A stretch of DNA of 64,000 nucleotides from Lantana camara (GCA_037501455.1 CM074858.1:20898501-20962500); one strand, 5' to 3'. Shown: positions 22,398-33,783, numbered from the stretch's first letter. Notes: generated by a model not told the origin, from the letters alone. Made by a program: numbers and translations.

Positions 22398-24060
22398 AAT
22401 TATATGGGATTTTTACCTTCAATATTTGGCAGTAATCATTTAGGATAGATCTGAGTTGCACTCATATAGAGACAATCATCAGTTACAAAGAAAAACAGGG
22501 CACTATCCACAACAAGAAATTACAAATTAAGGATGAGTTTATGTTTGTTTACGATCTATTCAAAATCAGGAAGTCATGCACGACGAAGCGGAACAGGAAT
22601 TATTATGATGCTATTCACAAAATCATAAAAAAGTAGTGAAACACTAAGCTCCTTAACCATGAAATGGAAAGAACAGAGGACAATATGTCATGGTTTATTT
22701 GCCTTGTCTATGTGCTTATGGAAGAAGCTCCGTTCAAACCCAAGTTTATTGATTTGCATGTAAGGTGTAATGTGGCAAACAAATGCTAAAAGAAAAAGCA
22801 ATCCCCTTTGCATTCATTCATGGAGCCTTCATATTCAGGTTCAAGATGAGCTCAAGATCTCTTCACGTCCTGTTTAGCAAATCAACAAGATTTTTCTCTC
22901 TTTAAGTTGAAAAAATTCTATTGAACGGTATTTCTTATGAATTAAGATGAAGCAGGACACATAGAAGAATTGATGGAATGAAAAGGAAATGATATCCTAC
23001 ATTCAATTCCTAGGAGTGATCAAACTATTCATGATCGAAAATTTTGTGAGGCTAGAGAGTAGTGAGAATAACGTCACAAGAAAATTTATTGCAGATAAAA
23101 ATAAGCACACGAGGTTAAATCCGTGGTAGTAAATTAAGACATGGTAACTTAGAATAATCATCTGAATATCTGATGGAAAATTTTCTTCACTTCTCGCATA
23201 ACTTATTACCTTTAGAACAACGATTTCATAGTCCAGCGGCATATATCAGTCACCAATCCATAACTGATCGCCTACTTTCTAATTTAATGGATTTGACACT
23301 CCACACCAAAAGGAAACTACCACAAATGGATGTGCTAACTATCCGTATGGTGCTCTCTGCTCGTTCTAAACAGATAAGCAACTTTCATCATGCCTCAAAT
23401 GAGACTCCTAATGCTCTCCATAATTCATATTTCCAGACGAACAGAATTATCAGTTTTGTATTTCTATTACACTACCAAGCAACTTAGAGATAAATTTCGA
23501 GATAACGTATCATTTATCAAGCTTCAAAACCCAATTAGAAACGGCCCAGTAGCAAAACCCCCAGAAAAATAGATTACTCTCCAAAAGTGTATTGAGAGTT
23601 CGCAAGAAAGCCAATTAAGGTATCACTTTATTGCAGATTATCTATACTCCCATGGATCTGCCACATGATTCTTATAATTCTCGACTCGATTACCTAATTT
23701 CCCAGTACATGGCATCCTCGCATAAACGATCTTTATGTAATAAAACGGGAAAAAAATTCTGAAAAACAAAATAAACAGCAGCAATGAACGATCCCCTATA
23801 TGATTCACGTAGATAGAACAGAGAATCCCAAATTTAAAGAGATGAAACCAACCTGGGAGTTTATTTTTAACAACGCAAAATGCAACGTGGGAATACTTCA
23901 GAAAACCACAAATTCGTCAAATTTCGAAACAGGTGCGTGGTAATCCTGGTCCAACGTCGCCGTCGACGGCCCTCGGATTGGCTTCCGGTGGCAGAATCGC
24001 GGTGGTATCCGGTGGCAGAATCGCGAAAGGGTTTTGTTAAGATTATGAGATATTGGGGAA
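22398..24060 (-). promoter_or_regulatory. Presumed 5' UTR, leader intron and promoter of the FLX-like gene
   Basis: No coding region is convincing here. In minus orientation a probable leader exon lies around 24030-23850, where GC content rises; a candidate donor CCAG|GTTGGT lies near 23850 and an acceptor CAACTCAG near 22458. A 17-bp motif CCGGTGGCAGAATCGCG is duplicated at 23985-24001 and 24009-24025. Splicing of the leader is inference. Confidence 0.4.
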
Positions 24061-24520
24061 AACAAATCTTTTAAGACATGCCCATGTTCCAAGCATATTT
24101 GCATTATTAAATAAATGCGAAATGACTATATGCTTAATCTCTCTAAAAAGATTTTTTTTTTTTTTTTTTTTCTTTTAACACATAAACACTCGTTTTTTGT
24201 TTTTTTAACACATAAACACTCGCGTGCATATTCGAACGAGGACCTGCCTTGGAGATTGACCATTAACTATTTGGCCTCTATTGGTCAAAAAGACATACAC
24301 ACGACACCATACATATATAAAATACAAATATTTTTGTTGAATGTCTCATATGGAAAGCGTCTGATTTGCAACATAAATATCCGACACAATACTGTAGAAT
24401 AAAATATATTTTTAAAAATATTCGTACTTCATAAATTATTAGTTATTACAGAGAGACGAGTTTTGTTTTGAATTTATCACGCAAGCAGATACGATATTCG
24501 ATATGAATGTCAGATACAAT
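24061..24520. other. Intergenic AT-rich stretch
   Basis: Contains a long T-run (about 24151-24170) and a direct repeat of AACACATAAACACTCG (about 24177 and 24208). From about 24364 it becomes part of an old tandem repeat. No gene seen. Confidence 0.6.
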
Positions 24521-24739
24521 CAGGGACGAAGCCACTGGGGGCAGGGGTCCCCCCCCCCCCCCCCCCCCCTAAAATTTGAAAATTTCTATTTATCCCCCAC
24601 ATATTTTAGAAAAATTTAATTTTTGTCCCCCTAATTTTAAATTTTCGTCCCCCTCCCCCCAAAAAAAAAAAATTTTAGCCCTTTTATTTTAAAAATTTTA
24701 GTTTCGCCCCTTTTCTTGTAAATCCTGGCTACGTCCCTG
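24521..24739. mobile_element. hAT-type MITE (219 bp) with a 21-C run
   Basis: Terminal inverted repeats CAGGGACGAAGCCA and CAGGGACGTAGCCA (one mismatch) are flanked by an 8-bp duplication, GATACAAT / GATACATT (24513-24520 and 24740-24747, one mismatch). Eight bases and CAGGG ends fit hAT elements. The interior is C- and T-rich, with about 21 consecutive C at 24549-24569. It has no gene. Confidence 0.85.
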
Positions 24740-24819
24740 GATACATTATAATATAATAGAATAATATTTTTAAAAATATCTACACATCATAAATTATGAA
24801 TAGCGTTTGAGATGATGTT

Positions 24820-25406
24820 TGTAATATCCCACATTGGTTGGGAAGGAGAACGAAGTCCTCCTTATCAGGTGGATGGAAACCTTCCCTTGTAGACGCGTTT
24901 TCCTGGGTGGGGCATCTATCGGGAAGAACAAAACCGTGAGGGTGTCGATTTTAGGCACCAAAGCGGATAATATCTATATACTGGGCCGATCCTATACGCT
25001 ACTGTTACAGTTGGTATCAGAGCCGGTGCCAGGAAGTTGCTATGCCGGACGCTGGTCCCTCCTTAGGGAGGGTGGATATAATATCCCATATCGGTTGGGA
25101 AGGAGAACGAAGTCCTCCTTATAAGGTGGATGGAAACCTGTTGGGAAGCAAACCCATCCCACATCGGAAGATTGGAGGAAGTCCGTCCAATATATAAGAG
25201 TTCACCTAACTCCATTAGTATGAGGCCTTTTGGGAGATTCCCAAAAACAAATCCGTGCGGGCTTGGCCCAACAAAACCTTCCCTTGTAGACGCGTTTTCC
25301 TGGGTGGGGCATCCATCGGGAAGAACAAAACCGTGAGGGTGTCGATTTTAGGCACCAAAGCGGACAATATCTACATACTGGACTGATCCTGTACGCTTCT
25401 GTTACA
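24820..25406 (+). mobile_element. TRIM retrotransposon (190-bp LTRs)
   Basis: The 5' LTR is 24820-25009 (TGTAATATCC...CTGTTACA). The PBS TGGTATCAGAGC is at 25012-25023. A ~50-bp interior ends in a purine-rich tract (AGGGAGGGTGGA). The 3' LTR is 25077-25406 and is also 190 bp once its nested insertion is removed. The target duplication ATGTT is perfect (24815-24819 and 25407-25411). It encodes nothing and must have moved with borrowed proteins. Confidence 0.93.
25139..25273 (+). mobile_element. Solo LTR of a second TRIM family, inside the TRIM 3' LTR
   Basis: The 135-bp unit starts TGTTGGGAAGC and ends GGGCTTGGCCCAACA, with TG...CA ends and the inverted termini TGTTGGG / CCCAACA. It is flanked by a perfect AAACC duplication (25134-25138 and 25274-25278). 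It includes CCCACATCGG and a TATA-like CAATATATAAGAG. It is a solo LTR left by recombination. Confidence 0.9.
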
Positions 25407-25411
25407 ATGTT

Positions 25412-26070
25412 CGATATAAATATTCGACACAACATGATATAATAAAATAATATTTTAAAAATATCCGGTGAATATAAATGATTACCCACCAAAAAATAAA
25501 AATCCCATATTATTATTCCTTTTTTATCCTAATTTTTTAGTGTGATCTATTCTAATGTGGTAAAACCGTAAAAACTATTCTTTTCCCTTTTTTCCTTTTG
25601 AATTTTTTGGGTAATATTACAAAGTATTGTAAGAGCTTATAAATTAAATTTTCGTTTGTGTTTCAATAATGATTTTGGTTTTGTACCCTATATATATAAG
25701 AGTGGTATTGGTAGTTTTCGTCGTCCGGTTGTACGTTTAATGTGAAGTATGTGATTGTTTCTCCTCAAAACAAAACGACGTCGTTTGTTTTCCTCAACGT
25801 GTCCCTTTTTTTTCTTTCCCACAAATTTCATCTTTTTTGTCCATCAGATTCACAGCTTTTCTCCTTCTACAAATTTCTTCTACCACATATTTCCTTGCAT
25901 AGATTTCTTTTTGTTTTAATCTTAATCTTAAACGTGTCTTCTCCTCATAATCATCCTCTGCAATTTTGAAAATCCAAAATTTACACATAGCCCTAATCGT
26001 ACAACTTTATCAAACCTTCTATTATTTTTTCTCTGTAAAAAACCTACTCTATATATATAGGTTTTCCAAT
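25412..26070 (+). promoter_or_regulatory. Promoter-like region ahead of candidate gene start
   Basis: A TATATATATAAGAG stretch (near 25690-25704) could be a TATA box on the plus strand. About 80 bp further is the 14-bp perfect palindrome AAACGACGTCGTTT. The following DNA is pyrimidine-rich, like many plant 5' UTRs. No coding region is seen here. Confidence 0.4.
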
Positions 26071-26557
26071 ATGGATAGTCGGTGCTTCTTTTCTGGAGTT
26101 TTATGGTGTGTTATTGATTGATTTTCTTGCTTTCTTTTTTTGTTTGTTTGAGATTTTCAGTTCCTTTTTCTGTCTACTAAGTTACAGTGTTGATATCTTG
26201 TGTGTTGGGTTCAGATTTTGCTTCTGGTTTTAAATGAAATTTGATTGATTGTTGGGAAATGGACTGGAAGTGAAACTGATGATCAATGAGAAGTGTGTGT
26301 CGAAAATTTTGGAGCTCCTGGTGTTGAAATTCGACTGACCCATTTGGTTTTTGTTGTTTATTAGAGTTTGGATGAAATCTGTTCTTTTGTGGATTGATGT
26401 TTATTTTAAAATGGAATTTATGTGTCTTTGTTTGAGTGGAGTTTATTTTTAGCCTATTTTTTTGGACGATTCAAATACTTTCCTTATTATGTTGAACTGA
26501 TAATCGATCATCTTTAATAATAGGACTTCAAAGCTTTCACACAGGGACAACATTCAG
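26071..26557 (+). CDS. Candidate 5' end of an unidentified spliced gene, incomplete
   Basis: ATG at 26071 opens a 35-bp exon (MDSRCFFSGVL, then TG) that stops at a possible donor G|GTGTGT (26106). A 34-bp exon follows at 26524-26557, with acceptor AATAATAG and donor GTATGC. Joined, the frame stays open (WTSKLSHRDNIQ) and ends on a codon boundary. Promoter-like DNA lies upstream. I do not recognise the protein and cannot find further exons; the region beyond 26694 is a duplicated segment followed by transposon debris, so the gene may be broken here. Such short exons arise by chance, so this is weak. Confidence 0.28.
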
Positions 26558-26693
26558 GTATGCAGAATTTAAATCTTCTTTTTGAATATTTATTGGGATC
26601 ATGCTCTTGGATGTGTGAATTTAGGATGCCCTTTTGTATTAGTTGTTTTTCTAATAAACCTGTTGTTAACATATTAGTTTTAATTGTAAAATT

Positions 26694-27387
26694 TGGATTG
26701 AACATGACAGAAATGTATTTTCGTATGCTTTTGACTTCTTTGAATTGTGATTTCTCATCTGTTTATAAAGTTGGTAGTTTTTTAAACTAGACTTACATTT
26801 TTGTTTTCTATCATGTTGTGATCATTATCTTTGAACGAAGTAATATCCGATTGGTTGGTTTTTAAATTTGATCACACATTACAACTTTCAAAACTTGTTT
26901 TTCCATCTTCTTTGGTTAAGCGAAATGAAGTATTATTATATGGTCACTTGACCTGTAATTTAGCTGTATATATTTTTATTTCGAATTGGTAGTATATGGG
27001 TCTTGCAAATTGATAATGGTAAAAAATCAACCACTACCAAAATAATTTATTTGTTTGGGAATTTGATTACACCAAGCTGCAAGATGCGATAATTAGATCC
27101 AAATATTGAGATAAATAAAGAAAGAACAAATAAGGAAATAGAGATATAATAAAGAAACTGATGTGAAATGAATAAATCCCCGTTGCTCTGTCTTGGAATT
27201 CTGGAGACTGCTAAATACAATAGAATCTATAAAATAGTGTAAAAATATTGGCCTTTCACTAAAAACAATCCCTAAAACTCTTAAGATAATCTCTAATGAA
27301 TAAACTGCGTAATATCAAAAATGATCTCTCTCTCTTCCTTTAATTTATACTTGGGAAAAATCTGTTAGGGCTTCCCAAAACTTCAGG
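26694..27387. repeat. Duplicated segment, copy 1 (uninterrupted)
   Basis: From TGGATTGAACATGACAG to CCCAAAACTTCAGG this matches 33164-33783 joined to 46228-46304, with a few substitutions and small indels. Copy 1 has TGCGT once (27306-27310), where copy 2 holds the Tat retrotransposon, so it is the empty-site allele. I see no gene. It ends in ...CCA on the minus strand, but no TG start or PBS was found, so I do not call it an LTR. Confidence 0.9.
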
Positions 27388-30300
27388 CACATGCCCACTT
27401 CCAGAATTCAAATCTTTGCACGTTCTTCTTTTGACTTGTTATTACCCCTTTCTCTCAACTTCCCTTTTTATCTCAAGAACATAAATCTTTGGACTTTTTC
27501 AATAATCTTCAACAAATTAGTAATCGTAAAAATCCCCATGTATCATCACTCCCCCCTACTCTTACAGTCGAATAGTATAGACGTCTGTGAGAGTATTAAG
27601 ATCTTGAAATCTGCTCTGAATCTTCGATATCTTGAAATGATCGACCTTCTCTGCTCCTCCCAGGTACGGTGGTTGCCTCATTAAAAACCTCACTCGGAAA
27701 AACCCTCATAAGTAAAAAGAGTACAATCGTTGGGACCCATACCCGAGGCTTGCTTGGCGTGTTGATTTCTTCAATAACCTTGAATTTTCCAACTTGTTAC
27801 GAACTCTATGTTGATTATTCCATAGCTTTATCTAACATCTTTCTTGCTCAGGGCTGGTCTTTCCAGCTTTGTCTGATATCTTTCTTGCTCGTGGTGTGCC
27901 GTCCCGCTTTCTTTCCTTGTCTTGCTTCACCCTATTCTGCAAAACACTTTCTCTCCCCAGAATTAGGCGGGTAAGTGATCCCTGCAAAAGATTTCCTGAG
28001 ATGTGATCGTATTTTCAAGCAATAACCATATCTTGAGTCCTGAAGATAATTATTCAATGTTGTCCAAACAATTCTCTTTAAATCTCTCTCGACAATCCTC
28101 ATAATATATCAAAATATAAATTTCCATAATAATGAAATAATTAGTTGTCATGAATTAACTTGCTTCAAGATTATAATCAGTAATCCACAATTTCACGGAA
28201 AAGGAAAACTTGAAAGAAGAAGAGAAAGATATCACCCAATTTCCACAACAATGAAGTAATTGGCTATCATGGGATTATCTTTATTTCCATTTTTGTGAGA
28301 TTATAATTTCTAATAGTAGGAGGACTTAAAGAAAAATGAATGATATAAAGACATAAATATTTAAAGAAAAGGAAATGATGTCACCCGGATGTGGAAGAGT
28401 GGCATATCACTTGAGACTTCACTTATGCATTAATTCAAAAATTATTTCCTCTTCTCCATAGTTTGGCGAGAGTGCCACTTCTGCAAAATATTTTCCCAAA
28501 ATCTGATCATATCTTAAGGTGATTTTTTTTTTTTTAATTTTATCATGATAAATCTTTCAAGATAGCAGGATAACTTTCCGCATTAATGATAATATAATTT
28601 CTCCATTACTACTAGGATGATCTTAGCAAAATTAAGTAATCGTCAAGATAACTCTAAAAGAATTATAATTAATAATGACTTTCAAAGTAATTAAGAGAAA
28701 ACAAGATATCCCAAGGAGATTAAAAGGTCCGCAGTACTGTGAAGTTTTACAACATATTTCCATAAAATCAGCTTTTGTCTCCTTGTTCATCCACTAAGGG
28801 ATTTAATAATTTCATAAAAGAAAAGAAAATAAATTTGGGAAAGTAAGAAGGAAGGATTGCACCAGGAGTTGAAGAGTTTTCATGTTGAAGAGTACGCCAT
28901 GGCCGAGTTGGTGCACGGCTTGCAGTTGCTGTTGTGATGGGATTTGCGGGCGTGCAACATATTTCCAACTTCTTGAGAAGATTGCAGCTTTCTCTTTTAA
29001 TTGTTTGTACTTGTATTTTCTTTTGAGTATTGCACCGAGTTGCTGCTTTCTTATAGTAAAGAAACCTTAAATTTATCTCTTTGTGATGAAAATATACTTG
29101 AAGTTGTCTTTCTGTATTGTGAGCTTTGCGAGGCCATCCTTTGATTCTTTGTTGAGCATGATGCTTGTCTGTTTCCCTCTCCTGCTTTGATTGACATTGG
29201 CTTCAATTTTTTCTTTCTAACTTGTTGGTATGTTGACGTCGTTGCTTTCCTCCTAGTATTCTTCAAGGAGCATATGTGTTCAAGATCTGCAGCAGGAGGT
29301 TGGCATTAGTAGCTGGAACTTTTTCCTGCTGCTGGACTTCCTCCTGCTGAACTTTCTGTCATACTTCCCGCTAAACCTACTGCAATCCTTCAGCTGATCT
29401 TCCAGCTTCCAGTTGATATACGAGCAAGTCATCCAGCTGGTGTTCGAGCACATCCTCCAGCTGATGTCTCAACAAATCTTCCAATTGAGCTTTTAGTGAG
29501 TCTCAAGTAACTTCGGTTTGTGAGACTTTGATTTCTTTTCCGCCTTCTTTCTGATTTTCTATCTTTCCCTTGGTCTTGCCTTCCCTCTAGGTAGAAGCTT
29601 CCACATTCAGCAGCAAGTAGTGGGGCAAGACTGGGCAACTGCTAGGAGAAGATTCAGCACCCCACCTGCTGGCGCTTTTTCAGCTAGTACTCCATCTGCT
29701 GAAAAACTTGATCAGGCTGACAGTATTCTGCCTGCTGGCACCTTTCTTTCTGCTAATGTTCCATCTGCTAAGATTCCATCTGCCGGAGTAGCTAGTGTTC
29801 CAGCGAAGTCAGCAATAGAGGAGAGGTTTAAACTCCTTTGAATTTCCTAAACCTACAAGGACTTTGAAAATTTTCTCTAGCGTTCGTTTTTTTTTTTTTT
29901 TTTTTAGTTTAGTTTGCCAAATTGGGGCCTGGTTCCATTGGGCCGTACATTTGACTTTGGTTTTGCTCATTTCCATCGAGTATTAATTTAGATATCTCTT
30001 CTTTGAATTGCCCAAGTAAATTTTGGGGCTTTTGAATGAAATGAATGTCTTGGACACTTGATTTTTCAGCACATGTTTTTCATATTGCAAGGGTATCTGG
30101 CTCGATGCAGTGTTTGTTTATTCTTTTCGATTTCTATTTCTCCGGCTAGCAGGAGGTGGGCAACCAAAGGAGGCGGTTCTGGTGCAGTAGCTGTAAGAGC
30201 AGTCTCCTTGGGCTGCCGGCTCTTTCCTGTTCAGCTGAAAGTTAACCCTTCCTGCTAGCAGCTTTGGGGATGTTCTCTCTGGTCCCTTGCCATCTGTTAG

Positions 30301-30874
30301 CTTATGAGGGTGCTGTTTTCATAGTAAAAGACTGCCAGATCCCCCTCTGCTGAGGGCGTTCTCTCTGGCCCTAGCATCAACTGCTTCCTTCCAGCTAGGT
30401 GGCCAATCCATCTGGTAGGAGCATGTGGAGATTCACTCCTAAGAGCAATTCTTCTAGCTCTTCCCAAAGCATTTGCGTAATCAACGTGCCATCCCAAGAG
30501 GGACTTATTTGTGTGCCCCCTTTAACCCGGGGTTTTCAGGTATCGTTGGTTTTCAGGTATCGTTAAAGCTTGATCTTTTAACGATGTAGCCACGGAGGCT
30601 TTGCATGTGTCTGCTCTCAAGTGTCAATTTAGCAATAAAATGCGCACACGGTTCACATCGCATGCTTTTCTTTCTCATAAGGACATTTATTCAACAAAGT
30701 ATAAGTTATTTTGCAGTACGGCAAAATCGTGATTCAGTTTTACGGCATCATTTCGAGAGTATAATACGTATGTATGATCATTAAATTCAAAAAATGGAAA
30801 TAGTATAACCTGGAAAGTCTCCTCATATGCGTTCTTTCCTGTCTGCCTTCCGGGTGCGCAGGCTGCCTGCCTGC
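27388..30874. other. Old repetitive DNA without a convincing gene
   Basis: Contains a stretch near 27660-27720 (GGTTGCCTCATTAAAAACC, AAAAACCCTC) of the type common in plant retrotransposon ends. There are diverged ~0.2-0.5-kb repeats around 27960-28190, 28200-28310 and 28440-28640, CCAGCTG / CCTGCTG-rich DNA at 29280-29820, and a tandem GGTTTTCAGGTATCGTT at about 30530-30563. The plus-strand frame at 29620-29841 reads a Pro-Ser-Ala repeat peptide, but nothing supports it as a gene. It probably belongs with the minus-strand relic to its right. Confidence 0.5.
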
Positions 30875-32118
30875 TTAACAGAAAAGCCCTTTCAGGTTTT
30901 GAGCATTCCAGGGTCGTGGCACCTCTATCCCGTCAGCATCCTCCAACTCATAAGCTTCTCGTCCTGCGATTTTCACCACTTTGAGAGGCTCTTCCCAGCT
31001 GTAACCCAGCTTTCCTACAGGTTTCAGCGCTTTTGCTCTCCTAAGGAATCCTGGCAGCTCTTCCTCCCAGCTGGGATCCGGTTGTGATTCTATCCTCGTC
31101 ATCTTTTTGGGATCTTCGGGGATCAGCCCGATGTTCAAGAGCTCTTCAATTGGTTCTATCTTTGGGTGAGATCCGTCCTCCTTGCCCTCTTTTTCGGTGT
31201 TTCTCGACTTTCTCTTCTCGTCACAGAGAGTTCCCTTCTCTCCTTCCTGCTTAGCTTCCTTCTTGTCTGTTTGCTGAACAGCTTTGATGCAGCACTTTTT
31301 TTTTCTTCCTGCTCAGGCTCCTTGCATCTCACGTCCGCCTGCTCCTTCAGGTTCTGCAAGGGGCACCTCGATCAAGGGCTTATTTGGTGAGTGGTTCCTT
31401 CTCTGATCCTCCCTCCTCGGCTGTTGATCCCTTCCTGTTGTAGTTCTTCCTAGGGGGAGGGGGGTTTCCTGGGCATTCCTTCCTGGTACGTTTCGCCTAG
31501 GGAACATCTCCCAGCCTTTTGCCTGGTCTCGGCAGATCAGCTCTTGCAAGTAGCCCTCTTGAATTAATATTTCAATTTCATTTTGCAGGTGTCAACACTC
31601 ATCGGTATCATGGCCATAGTCGTTGTGAAATCGACAAAACCTCCTCAAAGGGGGCTTGTGGGGCCCATCCTCCGAGCTCCTAGGCCAATTCAAGAGTCCC
31701 GTTCCTTGAATCTGCATCAAAGTTTGTCATGGCATTGTGTGCAGCTCGGTGTATTGATCGTATCGGGGGTCCAAATCAGAATGCTCTCGCCCTTCAGGTA
31801 TTCTGATTCTTTTAGCTGGAGCTGGCAGGTGTCCATCCTCCTTTCTTTCTCTCCTCCTGTCAGCTGTTGACTCGTCCTTTCCCGCTTCTGCTTCTTCCGA
31901 ATTAATATACTTTTCTGCTCTGGTTAGGAGGTCATCCCAGCTGCTGGGCGGCTTCTTAGACAACGAAGTAGAGAATGCTCCTTTCCTCAGGCCTTCCTGG
32001 AAGGCACTAGCACGCACTTCCACAGTAGCAGAAGGAACTTCCAGCACAGCTTTAGTAAATCCATTGATGTAATTCCTCAAAGACTCCCCTTCCCTCTGTT
32101 TTATGGCGAAAAGGGCGT
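30875..32118 (-). pseudogene. Gypsy (Tat-like) gag relic fused to pol ends, core pol deleted
   Basis: Minus strand, 5' end cut at 32121 by an LTR fragment. Gag is recognisable from NALFAIKQREGESLRNYINGF through SWDDLLTRAEKY and a zinc-finger-like CRFHNDYGHDTDEC (about 31640-31595, followed by a stop), to LICRDQAKG. After a Lys/Glu-rich linker comes LNIGLIPEDPKKMTRI, matching the stretch before RT in Tat polyproteins. Then, within about 20 residues, comes GKLGYSWEEPLKVV ... PRPWNAQNL, matching the very end of integrase. RT, RNase H and the integrase core are therefore missing, although both edges of pol remain. Frameshifts and stops occur throughout. It is either a non-autonomous deletion derivative or one old deletion. 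Confidence 0.8.
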
Positions 32119-32120
32119 TG

Positions 32121-32583
32121 TGTAACACCCCGAAGCGGAGCGCACCACATCCCCCGCACCATGACCCAACACGTGAAACGAAATGGGGACTCCGCCCACG
32201 CATCAAGCCATGGCGAATGGGTGACAAACAAAAATCCAACCTAAGCTAGGTGGTCTAGACCCTACTCAGAGTGCGCAAGAAACAAAATCGCGGAAGCAAT
32301 TAATTTAAAATTTATTCCATGCGAGCACATATCAGAGCTTGCTCTCCATAAATTACTTATACAACTAGATACAAGGCAAATATACATAAATAACCCCAGG
32401 ACAGAACTAAGAAGCAAATTTATACATATTTCAAAGTTTGCAAAATGTGTAAAGAAAACAAAGTACAATGCATGAGACTCGAGCTATCCACAACCATGAC
32501 TCAAAGACAACCGCCTAGCTCCAACTCCCAAATGGATACCTGCAAACTCAAGACAAAGGGGGAAAAAGATAGAAACAACGAGG
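32121..32583 (-). repeat. LTR 3'-end fragment, minus strand
   Basis: Its reverse complement ends GTGCGGGGGATGTGGTGC...GGGGTGTTACA, closely resembling the last ~200 bp of the LTR at 1092-3617, including AATTGCTTCCGC. It starts abruptly inside the gag relic, and the remainder of the LTR is missing. Confidence 0.75.
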
Positions 32584-32584
32584 G

Positions 32585-33163
32585 TGTAACGCCCCGGTTC
32601 CGGATGAACAGGTAAGCACGCCACGTGTGAGTTTGTGAGCGATAGGAATTTATTTTAATTCTCTAAATTATTATTGTTCTACTTATCATCATAATTTTTA
32701 TAAATTGCATATCATTATATTCATGTGAATTATATGAATTTATATCAACTGAGAATTTATTTCATGATTTGGAAAATAATTGTTACGTGAAAGAATTACC
32801 GAAAATGATTTAATAGCCAAATTGTCCTTATATGATCATTTCTTTAGATTAAGGACTAAATTGCATAACTTTTCTATGGACCTAATTGAGCAGTTAGCAA
32901 ATCATTCATCCTTGATTGCATAGCTTAAACACTTGAGGGACTAAATTGCAATTTGTGGCATTTTCAAAAATTTCAAAAATGGTGAATCACGGTATAAGTT
33001 TCTTCAAGCTTCCTTGCTCATTTTTCATCTCAAAATTCATCGATATCTTTGCTTCCTTATAGCCAAACCAACCAGCAAGAAAAGGGAAAAGATTTCATCA
33101 AATTTTATCCAAGTTTTCAAGGAAATTTCAAGCTTTGGGAGCTTCATCACCATCATCATCTTG
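32585..33163 (+). repeat. LTR 5'-start fragment, plus strand
   Basis: Starts TGTAACGCCCCGGTT...CACGTGTGAGTTTG, like the 1092 LTR (TGTAACGCCCCC...CACGTGTGGGTTTG), and shares the GGGACTAAATTGCA-type block and overall layout. It is cut at 33163 by the duplicated segment. With the preceding fragment it forms a head-to-head LTR junction. Confidence 0.7.
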
Positions 33164-33783
33164 TGGATTGAACATGACAGAAATGTATTTTCGTATGCTT
33201 TTGACTTCTTTGAATTGTGATTTCTCATCTGTCTTATAAAGTTGGTAGTTTTTTAAACTAGACTTACATTTTTGTTTTCTATCATGTTGTGATCATTATC
33301 TTTGAACGAAGTAATATCCGATTGGTTGGTTTTTAAATTTGATCACACATTACAACTTTCAAAACTTGTTTTTCCATCTTCTTTGGTTAAGCAAAATGAA
33401 GTATTATTATATGGTCACTTGACCTGTAATTTAGCTGTATATATTTTTATTTCGAATTGGTAGTATATGGGTCTTGCAAATTGATAATGGTAAAAAATCA
33501 ACCACTACCAAAATAATTTATTTGTTTGGGAATTTGATTACACCAAGCTGCAAGATGCGATAATTAGATCCAAATATTGAGATAAATAAAGAAAGAACAA
33601 ATAAGGAAATAGAGATATATAATAAAGAAACTGATGTGAAATGAATAAATCCCCGTTGCTCTGTCTTGGAATTCTGGAGACTGCTAAATACAATAGAATC
33701 TATAAAATAGTATAAAAATATTGGCCTTTCACTAAAAACAATCCCTAAAACTCTTAAGATAATCTTTAACGAATAAGCTGCGT
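33164..33783. repeat. Duplicated segment, copy 2, left part
   Basis: Matches 26694-27310. It ends in TGCGT (33779-33783), the left target duplication of the Tat element. Confidence 0.9.

Larger units (their letters stand above)
24364..25470. repeat. Imperfect tandem repeat interrupted by two transposons
   Basis: Three related units share a TTCGATAT.AAT..C.GA.ACAA opening and an AATA.TATTTTTAAAAATAT block: about 24364-24450; 24497-24520 continued at 24748-24812; and 25407-25470. The MITE at 24521-24739 interrupts unit 2, and the TRIM at 24820-25406 separates units 2 and 3. Confidence 0.55.

Noticed and set aside
24549..24569. C run as a biological signal
   Set aside because: Long homopolymers are common in this MITE type and are prone to sequencing error; no function is claimed.
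29620..29841. Stand-alone small gene encoding a PSA-repeat peptide
   Set aside because: No promoter, splice context or conservation can be shown; it is treated as part of repetitive debris.
26694..33163. Interpretation of the 0.7-kb direct repeat as LTRs of the minus-strand relic
   Set aside because: The repeat brackets the relic and ends in CCA on the minus strand, with a purine tract near 27400. But there is no TG start, no primer site and no matching target duplication.
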